NCBI GenBank assembly: GCA_023258975.1
Contig: JAHFRD010000002.1
Location: forward strand, 285,338-349,337
Direction of reading: 5' to 3'
From: Hydrogenophilales bacterium
GTDB taxonomy: Bacteria > Pseudomonadota > Gammaproteobacteria > Burkholderiales > Thiobacillaceae
Length of the DNA: 64,000 bases
Below are positions 38,183 through 46,368 of the stretch, in pieces. The notes under the pieces are model-generated. The model worked only from the letters and a program-made list of their open reading frames with translations. It was not told where the DNA came from and made no database searches. A program made the position numbers and the translations under genes. Numbering within the stretch: the stretch's first letter is position 1; each line of letters opens with the position of its first letter.

Positions 38183-39313
38183 ATGAAAGCTGTCGCCTTC
38201 CTGTTTTCTCTCGTATTTCTCGCCCTGCCCGCCGCCGCCGCGCTGCCGGTGCCACCCGCTCCGCAACTCGACGCGCGCTCCTGGTTGCTGATCGACACCG
38301 ACAGCGGGCTGCCGCTGGCGGAAAGCCATGCCGATACGTCCGTGGAACCCGCCTCCCTGACCAAACTGATGACGGCCTACCTGGCGTTCAGCGCGATCAA
38401 GGAAGGCCGCCTGGCGCTGGACCAGCAACTCCCTGTTTCGGAAAAAGCCTGGAAAGCCGAGGGCTCGCGCATGTTCCTGGACCCGCGCAAGCCGGCCAAG
38501 GTGGAAGACCTGTTGAAGGGCATGATCGTGCAGTCCGGCAACGATGCCTGCATCGTCCTGGCCGAGGCCATCGCCGGCTCCGAGGAAGGTTTCGCCGCGA
38601 TGATGAACGACATGGCCCGCCGTCTGGGCATGACCGGCACCCACTATCTGAACTCCACCGGCCTGCCGCACCCGCAACACGTCACCACCGCGCGCGACCT
38701 GGCCCGCCTGAGCAGCGCCCTGATCCGCGCCTTCCCCGAGTTCTACAAGATCTATTCGATGAAGGAGTTTTCCTACAGCGGCATCCGCCAGCCCAATCGC
38801 AACCGCCTGTTGTTCGTCGATCCGAGTGTCGATGGCGTGAAAACCGGCCACACCGATAGCGCCGGCTACTGCCTGATCGCCTCCGCCAAACGCGACCAGC
38901 GCCGTCTGCTCTCCGTGGTGCTGGGAACCGACTCCGACCGCGCCCGCGCGATGGAAAGCCAGAAACTGCTCAACTACGGCTTCCAGTTCTTCGAGACCGT
39001 TCGCCTCTACCCCGGCAACCAGGCCGTCAGCACCATGCGCCTGTACAAGGGCGACATAAGCGAGGCCCGCGCCGGTTTCCTGTCCGATTTTTACGTCACC
39101 GTACCGCGCGGCGCAGGCAAGCGCATCCAGGCCCAGGTCATTTCCCAGCAGCCGCTGCTGGCGCCCTTGCATCGTGGCCAGCGCATCGCCACCCTGCGCC
39201 TCAGCATCGACGGCAGCCACCTCGCCGACTATCCGCTGGTCGCGCTGGAAAGCGCCGCCGTCGCCGGTCTGCTCGGGCGCACCTGGGACAACATGCTGCT
39301 GATGTTCCGGTGA
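38183..39313 (+). CDS. dacC: D-alanyl-D-alanine carboxypeptidase
   Basis: 376 residues with signal peptide (about 1-20, ALPAAAA). Serine-peptidase S11 motifs: S58-x-x-K61 (ASLTKLM), S119-G-N121 (VQSGND) and KTGHT near 222. A C-terminal beta domain and amphipathic membrane anchor (about 350-376) complete the PBP5/6 layout. It trims the terminal D-Ala from peptidoglycan side chains in the periplasm. First of three genes usually found together (dacC-dat-ybeD). Confidence 0.95.
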   Translation: MKAVAFLFSLVFLALPAAAALPVPPAPQLDARSWLLIDTDSGLPLAESHADTSVEPASLTKLMTAYLAFSAIKEGRLALDQQLPVSEKAWKAEGSRMFLDPRKPAKVEDLLKGMIVQSGNDACIVLAEAIAGSEEGFAAMMNDMARRLGMTGTHYLNSTGLPHPQHVTTARDLARLSSALIRAFPEFYKIYSMKEFSYSGIRQPNRNRLLFVDPSVDGVKTGHTDSAGYCLIASAKRDQRRLLSVVLGTDSDRARAMESQKLLNYGFQFFETVRLYPGNQAVSTMRLYKGDISEARAGFLSDFYVTVPRGAGKRIQAQVISQQPLLAPLHRGQRIATLRLSIDGSHLADYPLVALESAAVAGLLGRTWDNMLLMFR

Positions 39314-39368
39314 AGAGGGGGGCATCCCCCTCCTCACTCCCGCCGCCTCCCGCCTCGCCGATACGCCC

Positions 39369-40232
39369 ATGCCCACCATCCACCTCAACGGCCAATTCCT
39401 CCCGCTGGAAGAAGCGCGCATTTCGGTCATGGATCGCGGCTTCCTGTTCGGCGACGGCGTCTATGAAGTCATTCCCGTCTATTCGCGGCGGCCGTTCCGC
39501 CTGCATGAGCACCTGGCCCGCCTGCAAGCCAGCCTCGACGGCATCCGCCTGACCAATCCGCACACGCCACGGGAATGGGAAAACCTGGTCGTTCGCATCA
39601 TCGAACAGGCGGAAGGCGAGGATCAGGGCATCTACCTGCAAGTCACCCGAGGCGCCGGCCCGCGTGACCACGCTTTCCCGAAAGAGGTTCAACCCACCGT
39701 GTTCATCCTGCCGCTGGCGCTGATCCCGCCCGCGCGCGAACTGGTGGAAAGCGGCGTCGCCGCCATCACCGCCCCGGACAACCGCTGGCTGCGCTGCGAC
39801 ATCAAGGCCACCTCCCTGCTGCCCAACGTCCTGTTGCGCCAGCTCTCGGTGGATGCCGGATGCGCGGAAACCCTGCTGCTGCGCGAAGGTTTCCTTTCCG
39901 AAGGCTCCGCCAGCAACGTCTTCGTGGTGGCGGAGGGCGTCCTGCTGGCGCCGCCCAAGTCCAACCTCATGCTGCCCGGCATCACCTACGACGTGGTGCT
40001 GGAACTGGCGCGCGCGCATGGCATCGCCCACGCCACGCGGCCGATTCATGAGAATGAACTGCGCGCCGCCGAGGAAGTGTGGCTCACCTCCTCGACCAAG
40101 GAAGTCCTCGCCGTCACCACCCTGGACGGCCAACCGGTCGGCGACGGCCGACCCGGCCCCCTGTTCCGCAAGATGCACGCCGCCTACCAGGACTACAAAC
40201 ACACCGTCATGCGCGGAAAGGAGATCGCGTGA
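39369..40232 (+). CDS. dat: D-amino acid aminotransferase
   Basis: 287 residues, fold-type IV PLP enzyme: LPLEEARISVMDRGFLFGDGVYEVIPVY, RLHEHLARLQASLDGIRL, CDIKATSLLPNVLLRQLS (PLP lysine in DIKATSLL), EGSASNVFVVAEGVLLAPP, LLPGITYDVVLELAR and EVWLTSSTKEVLAVTTLDG. It interconverts D-alanine and D-glutamate via keto acids, matching its peptidoglycan-related neighbour. Its stop overlaps the start of ybeD. Confidence 0.93.
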   Translation: MPTIHLNGQFLPLEEARISVMDRGFLFGDGVYEVIPVYSRRPFRLHEHLARLQASLDGIRLTNPHTPREWENLVVRIIEQAEGEDQGIYLQVTRGAGPRDHAFPKEVQPTVFILPLALIPPARELVESGVAAITAPDNRWLRCDIKATSLLPNVLLRQLSVDAGCAETLLLREGFLSEGSASNVFVVAEGVLLAPPKSNLMLPGITYDVVLELARAHGIAHATRPIHENELRAAEEVWLTSSTKEVLAVTTLDGQPVGDGRPGPLFRKMHAAYQDYKHTVMRGKEIA

Positions 40233-40492
40233 GCGAAGACAGCCTGATCGAATATCCCTGCGACTTCCCGATCAAGATCATGGGCAAGCGCGGCGACGAC
40301 TTCGCCCGGAACATGGTGGACATCGTCCTGCGCCACGCCCCGGATTACGTCGCCGAAAGCGTGGAAATGCGCACCTCCAGCGGCGGCGCCTACCTCTCCG
40401 TCACCTGCACCATCCGCGCCGTCTCGCGCGAACAACTGGATAACCTCTACCGCGAATTGAGCGGGCACCCGGCGGTGAAAGTGGTTTTGTAG
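40229..40492 (+). CDS. ybeD: DUF493 family protein YbeD
   Basis: 87 residues from a GTG overlapping the dat stop. IEYPCDFPIKIMGKRGDDFARNMVDIVLRHAP and YLSVTCTIRAVSREQLDNLYRELSGHPAVKVVL are the DUF493 signature (ACT-like fold). In most beta- and gammaproteobacteria lipB and lipA follow; here the gene ends inside a repeat and is followed by rdgC on the other strand. Function unknown. Confidence 0.93.
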   Translation: MSEDSLIEYPCDFPIKIMGKRGDDFARNMVDIVLRHAPDYVAESVEMRTSSGGAYLSVTCTIRAVSREQLDNLYRELSGHPAVKVVL

Positions 40493-40547
40493 CGCCGGCT
40501 TCCAGCCGGCTTTGTATCTGGTTCCCACGCTCCACGTGGGAGCCAGC
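40489..40547. repeat. Two adjacent palindromes after ybeD
   Basis: First, TGTAGCGCCGGC-TTCCA-GCCGGCT, which contains the ybeD stop codon. Then GGTTCCCACGC-TCC-ACGTGGGAGCC, a sequence type repeated in many proteobacterial genomes. Together they form the boundary between convergent ybeD and rdgC. Confidence 0.7.
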
Positions 40548-40560
40548 CTTAGCCAGACCC

Positions 40561-41463
40561 TTACACCGCCGCCGGCTTCTCCCCGCCCAGCGCCGCCGCC
40601 AGATCGGCCAGCAGCTTCGCCACTTCCCCGCTCATCAAGGCGAAATCCAGGTCGAACTGTTCGTCGGCGGATTCGCCCTGCTCCGTCTGTTCCTTGAGGA
40701 TGTCCAGGAAGGCCAGGCGCTTCACTTCCATCGCCTCGCCCAGGACGAAGGAGATGCGGTCGTTCCAGGTCATGCCCAATTTCGTCGCCTGTTTGCCGGC
40801 GGCGATGTGAGTGGCGATTTCCTCGCCCTCCAGGTCGTGCCGCACATAGCGCACGGTCGCCTTGCCCTCGTCGGACGCGCGCAGTTCCAGATCGCGGTCG
40901 ACGGTGAAGCCGGCCGGCGCCTCGCCGGAAAGCAGCCAATCGGTCATCGCCGCGCTGGGTGAGCGTTCCGTGTGCAGGGATTTCACCGGCAGATCGTCCA
41001 CCGATTTCGACAGCGCCTCCAACAGCGTCTCCGCCTTGGCCGGCGCCGCCGCGTCCACCACCAGCCAGCCGTTCACCGGGTCGATCCAGGCAAAAGTGGT
41101 GCGGCGGCGGGTGAAGGCGCGCGGCAGCAATTCATCGGTCACCTGCTCCTTCAATTCCCGCATCTGCTTCTTGCCGACCTTGAAACCCTGCTGTTCCTCG
41201 ATCTCGGCCGCCTTCTCCTCGGCGAACTGGTTCACCACCGAGGACGGCAACAGCTTCGCTTCCGTGCCCAGCGCGATCAGCACCTGCTGGTTGAGCACAT
41301 GCAACAGCCGGTCATCGCCGCGCGGCGACACCCAGCCCAGCGTCTCCCGATCCATCTTGCCGCACGGCTGCATGGTCAGGGTCGCGAGCTTCTCCTCCAG
41401 CGCGGGGATGTCCAGCTTCAATCCGGCGGGCAGACGATAGACGACGAGATTCTTGAACCACAT
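40561..41463 (-). CDS. rdgC: Recombination-associated protein RdgC
   Basis: 300 residues, full length. MWFKNLVVYRL start, LGWVSPRGDDRLLHV, LLPSSVVNQFAEEKAAEIEEQQGFKVGKKQMRELKEQVTDELLPRAF and the WLVVDAAAPAKAETLL block are typical. RdgC forms a ring dimer round DNA and limits RecA loading. It separates the housekeeping genes from the accessory region. Confidence 0.95.
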   Translation of the reverse strand: MWFKNLVVYRLPAGLKLDIPALEEKLATLTMQPCGKMDRETLGWVSPRGDDRLLHVLNQQVLIALGTEAKLLPSSVVNQFAEEKAAEIEEQQGFKVGKKQMRELKEQVTDELLPRAFTRRRTTFAWIDPVNGWLVVDAAAPAKAETLLEALSKSVDDLPVKSLHTERSPSAAMTDWLLSGEAPAGFTVDRDLELRASDEGKATVRYVRHDLEGEEIATHIAAGKQATKLGMTWNDRISFVLGEAMEVKRLAFLDILKEQTEQGESADEQFDLDFALMSGEVAKLLADLAAALGGEKPAAV

Positions 41464-41533
41464 GGACGGGACTCCGGAAAAAGGGCGGGATTATCCCGGA
41501 AAGCGGCATGGTTCGCGTCGCAAGCGGACGCGC

Positions 41534-42822
41534 CTACCTGTCCCCGTCGCGCTTGATTTCCAGCCGCTTCATCTTCTCCCACAGATTCTTGCGGCTGATG
41601 CCGAGCAGGTTGGCGGTTTCCTGGATTTGCCAGCCCTGCGACTGCAGGGCGCGCACGATGTAGTCGCGTTCATGTCCGGCCAGATGCTCACCCAGTGTGT
41701 CGAGTGGTTGTGCCGGGCTGTCGGGCGAGGTGTCGCCGAACAGCAGTTCCGGGGTGAGCAGGGGGCCGCTGGCCAGCACGCGGGCGCGTTCCAGCAGGTG
41801 TTTCAGCTCGCGCACGTTGCCCGGCCAGGGATGGTCGAGCAGGGCGCGCTCCGCTGCGGGCGTCAGCACCAGGCCGCGCCCATCCCCCGGCGCGGCGAGA
41901 AAACGGGCGGCCAGCCAGAGGATGTCCTCCTTTCGCTCGCGCAGCGGCGGCACGCGAATCTGGATGACGTTGACGCGGTAATAGAGGTCTTCGCGGAACA
42001 GGCCTTGTTCCACCCGCGCCTTGAGATCCTGATGGGTGGCGGCGATCAGGCGGAAATCCACCGCGATGGGGGTTTCGCCGCCGATCCGTGTGATCTGGCG
42101 TTCCTGGATGGCGCGCAGCACCTTGACCTGCATGGGCAAGGGCATGTCGCCGATTTCGTCGAGCAACAGAGTGCCGCCCTCGGCTTGTTCAAACAAGCCA
42201 CGCTTGGCTCGAACCGCGCCGGTGAAAGCGCCCTTCTCATGGCCGAACAACTCCGCTTCCAGCAGGCTTTCGCTGAAGGCGCCGCAATTGGCCGCCACGA
42301 ATGGGCGCGCCGCACCTTGCAGGGCATGCAGCTTGAGGGCCACCCGCTCCTTGCCGACGCCGGACTCACCGGTAATCAGCACCGAGGCCTGGCTCTGCGC
42401 CAGGCGAGGCAGCAGGCTTTCCACGGCGCGCATGGCCGGGGCGATGCCGAGGACATCGGTGTCCGCCCGCCCTGCCTCATGGCAGCCGTCGAGTTCTTTC
42501 AGCTTGCCCAGCAACAGGTCGGGTTCGAACGGCTTCAGCAGGTAATCCACCGCGCCGCGCTTGAGCAGGCGCACAGCCTGGTCCACCGCGCCGTGGCCGG
42601 TCATGAAGATGAAGGGGGGCGCGGCGACGGCGCTCTCCAGCAGTTCCAGGTAGAGCGCCTCGCCGGACAGGTCGGGCAGGGCGATGTCGCTGACCACAGC
42701 GCCATAAGCCTGTTTGCGCAGCGCGGCCAGGGCCGATCTGCCGGTCTTGTGCCAGTCGCAGTCCATGCCTTCGAGTTCGAAGCGCAGGGCGAGCGCGCCA
42801 CCCATGATCTCGTCATCTTCGA

Positions 42823-42847
<25 letters not shown>
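41534..42847 (-). CDS. Sigma-54-dependent response regulator (ArxR/AtoC-like)
   Basis: 437 residues from the ATG at 42847, which has ribosome site GGAGGGA and overlaps the kinase gene by 25 bases. Receiver domain with phosphoacceptor D54 (VVSDIALPD) and K105 (LLKPFEP); AAA+ domain with Walker A GESGVGKE (160-167), intact sigma-54 contact loop GAFTGA (206-211) and Walker B LLLDEIGD (D230-E231). C-terminal Fis-type helix-turn-helix WQIQETANLLGISRKNLWEKMKRL. It should drive sigma-54 promoters. The best candidate target is the TGGCGCG-N4-TTGCT promoter at 45.4 kb, which has three palindromes upstream. Third gene of a binding protein-kinase-regulator operon. Confidence 0.92.
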
Positions 42848-44272
<1,425 letters not shown>

Positions 44273-44286
<14 letters not shown>

Positions 44287-45145
44287 TCGGCCGCTCGCCC
44301 GCCAGACGCACCATTTCCTCGACATTGGCGTAGAGCGCCGGACTGGCTTCGATGAAACCGTCCAGATGCAGCTTTGCCAGCAATTCGCGCCCCTGGGCGT
44401 TCTTCGCCATCTCCATCAATACCCGGCGCAGTGCCTGGTAATCGGCCTCCGCCAGTGTGTTGTTGGCGACGAAGGGAGGGAAGCCGAATTCCACGGAACG
44501 GGTGACGACACGAGTTCTGCGGGTGAGATCCGGCTCCACCTTGGCCAGGGATTCCCAGATATAACTGTCCACCGCCGCGCCATCGGCCAGGTGCAGGGCC
44601 ACGGCTTCGACGGCCTTGCGGTGCGACCAGGTGAAAAAGGTTTTCCTGAAATGGCCGCGCGGGTCGACTCCACGCCGAGTCAGTTCGTATCTGGGCGCCA
44701 GATAGCCGGTGTTGGAGAAGGGGTCGGCATACGCGAACACCTTGCCGGCCAGATCGGTGATCGACTTTGTGGTCGTGTCCAGAGCGGAAACGATGAGGTA
44801 GGAGCGGTAATAGGGACGCCCCTCGTTCAGCGGCGTCGCCAGCAGGCGCACACGCGATTTCATCAACACGTAGGGGTAGTCGCACAGCCAGGCCGCGTCC
44901 AGTTGCCCCTGCTTGATGAGGTTCATGGTGTCGCTGTAACTGTCGCGGAGCACGAACTTCACCGGCCGCCCCAGTTGCTGTTCCAGGTAAGCCTGCCATT
45001 CCGCCATCAGGCCATGACGGTCATGGAGAAAGGCCGGAGTGAGGCCGATGCGCAGTGGCCTGGCCGCCGCGTGGGTGGTCAGCGGCCAGGCCAGGGCCAG
45101 GGCAAGTCCGTGGGCCATGCGACCCAGAAACAGACGTCTCTCCAT
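44273..45145 (-). CDS. Periplasmic substrate-binding sensor protein, PhnD family (ArxX-like)
   Basis: 290 residues with signal peptide (about 1-27, ALAWPLTTHAAA; an RR pair at 3-4 but not a full Tat motif). Mature domain: RPLRIGLTPAFLHDRHGLMAEWQAYLEQQLGRPVKF, LIKQGQLDAAWLCDYPYVL, LAGKVFAYADPFSNTGYLAPRYEL and GAAVDSYIWESL, typical of oxyanion-binding PhnD proteins. No transporter genes nearby. Its place at the head of a kinase-regulator operon, divergent from a molybdoenzyme operon, follows the arxXSR arrangement reported for arsenite-oxidising bacteria; TtrS-type tetrathionate sensing is the alternative. Strong ribosome site TAGGAGG. Confidence 0.85.
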
Positions 45146-45263
45146 CGTGCCTCCTAAACGTGAACGTCGCGTGACGATGCTCGAAGTTCCTCTTTCCCCA
45201 TGCTCGGGAAAGGGGTGGGGGTGAGGAACGGGCCTGGATCATTCTCCATGCCCAGTTGCCGGT

Positions 45264-45383
45264 GTTACCGAAGTGTAACGGCGGCGATTTGATTCCGCCC
45301 AGCCAGTTACCTGTCGGTAACCGATTTTCGCCGCTTCAACGCGGCCACGCCTTTGATGATCCAGATGGTTACCAGAAGGTGAC
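45264..45383. promoter_or_regulatory. Three copies of palindrome GTTACC-N4-GGTAAC (activator sites)
   Basis: Site 1 GTTACC-GAAG-TGTAAC (45264-45279), site 2 GTTACC-TGTC-GGTAAC, perfect (45306-45321), site 3 GTTACC-AGAA-GGTGAC (45368-45383). Start-to-start distances of 42 and 62 bases are close to four and six helical turns, so the sites face the same side. They lie about 80-200 bases upstream of the predicted sigma-54 start, the normal enhancer distance. A decayed fourth copy (GTTACG-AAAG-TGGCGC) starts at 45426. Probable target of the sigma-54 response regulator encoded on the other side. Confidence 0.75.
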
Positions 45384-45435
45384 GGGCCAATATTCAGAAG
45401 GCTATTTATGTAATAAATACAATATGTTACGAAAG

Positions 45436-45451
45436 TGGCGCGAGCCTTGCT
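45436..45451 (+). promoter_or_regulatory. Sigma-54 promoter upstream of the Crp/Fnr gene
   Basis: TGGCGCG-AGCC-TTGCT: GG (45437-45438) and GC (45449-45450) exactly 10 bases apart, one mismatch in the -24 box. Predicted start near 45462, 19 bases before the ATG, with ribosome site AGGAGGT just downstream of the promoter. Confidence 0.7.
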
Positions 45452-45480
45452 AGGAGGTACACGAGCCATCGGACCATGCC

Positions 45481-46209
45481 ATGAACGCCTTTCCTCTCTC
45501 CTCGGCCCAGATCAGTTCCGTCCTCGGACGGCTGGGGTATTTCCGCGAATTGCATGCGGCCACCCTGCACAAGTTGTCTGTCGGCGCACGCCAGATCACG
45601 GTGCGGCGCGACGAAGCGGTGTTCAGCAAGGGTGACCAGGCCGATGCGCTGTATGTCGTGGTGAATGGGCAGGTCAAGATTTACCTGTCCCTGGCCAATC
45701 GCGGCGAAAAGATCGTCGCCCTGGTGGGCCACGGCGAAAGCTTCGGCATCGCTGCGGTCTGGCTGGGGATGCCTCACCCGGCCAACGCCGTCGCCAAGAG
45801 CGACAGCCACCTGCTCCTGCTGGATCGCCGCACCTTGATGAACCAGGCGCGCCAGGAGCCTTTCCTGGCGGAGCGTCTGTTGGCGGACCTCTCGCACCGG
45901 GTGATGGACCTGATGCGCGACATGGAAAGTTGCACGCCGCGCTCCAGCCTGCAACGGGTGAGTTGCTTCCTGCTGCAGCACCGGCCTGAAGCCGGCATGG
46001 GCAGCTACGACATCCTGTTGTCCACCACCAAACGGGATATCGCCGCCAAGTTGAATCTCACCCAGGAAACGCTGTCGCGCGCGTTCCAGTATCTCAGCAA
46101 GGAAGGTGTCATCGAGGTTCAGGGTCGACTGATCTGTGTACTGGACAGCCGGAAGCTGCTGCATTTCAACCAGATGAATTGCCCTCCAGCGGGTGAATTG
46201 GTTGAGTAA
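45481..46209 (+). CDS. Crp/Fnr-family transcription regulator
   Basis: 242 residues. N-terminal cyclic-nucleotide-like beta barrel (about 15-125, FSKGDQADALYVVVNGQVKIYL), dimer helix, and C-terminal winged helix TKRDIAAKLNLTQETLSRAFQYLSKEGVI. The recognition helix has E196-x2-S199-R200, the combination that lets FNR and DNR contact TTGAT half-sites. The N-terminal cysteine cluster of FNR is absent, so it is not an oxygen sensor of that kind; a DNR-like or ligand-sensing member is likelier. A matching site lies 15-28 bases after its own stop, in front of the molybdoenzyme gene. Confidence 0.9.
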   Translation: MNAFPLSSAQISSVLGRLGYFRELHAATLHKLSVGARQITVRRDEAVFSKGDQADALYVVVNGQVKIYLSLANRGEKIVALVGHGESFGIAAVWLGMPHPANAVAKSDSHLLLLDRRTLMNQARQEPFLAERLLADLSHRVMDLMRDMESCTPRSSLQRVSCFLLQHRPEAGMGSYDILLSTTKRDIAAKLNLTQETLSRAFQYLSKEGVIEVQGRLICVLDSRKLLHFNQMNCPPAGELVE

Positions 46210-46223
46210 TCAGCTAGGGAATG

Positions 46224-46237
46224 TTGAGTTGGATCAA
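46224..46237. promoter_or_regulatory. Fnr/Dnr-type box upstream of the molybdoenzyme gene
   Basis: TTGAG-TTGG-ATCAA, one mismatch from TTGAT-N4-ATCAA. Centred about 139 bases before the ATG. A -10-like TTTATC at 46277-46282 would put it near -59, class I activator spacing. Confidence 0.55.
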
Positions 46238-46295
46238 CGGAATGTCACGCCGCAACCGGCCTGGCGAACGGATGTGTTTATCGTGCGCCCCTCCC

Positions 46296-46340
46296 CCGGT
46301 AGGGGCATACCGGCGGCACACCGGGTTCGGGCCGAACCCG
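46296..46340 (+). promoter_or_regulatory. Structured leader before the molybdoenzyme gene
   Basis: Two adjacent stem-loops: CCGGTA-N6-TACCGG (46296-46313) and a 19-base palindrome CGGGTTCGG-G-CCGAACCCG (46322-46340). No T-tract, so not a terminator; 28 bases then lead to the ATG with ribosome site AAAGGAG. Confidence 0.4.
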
Positions 46341-46368
46341 ACGATGTTCAACATAAAGGAGACATGCT

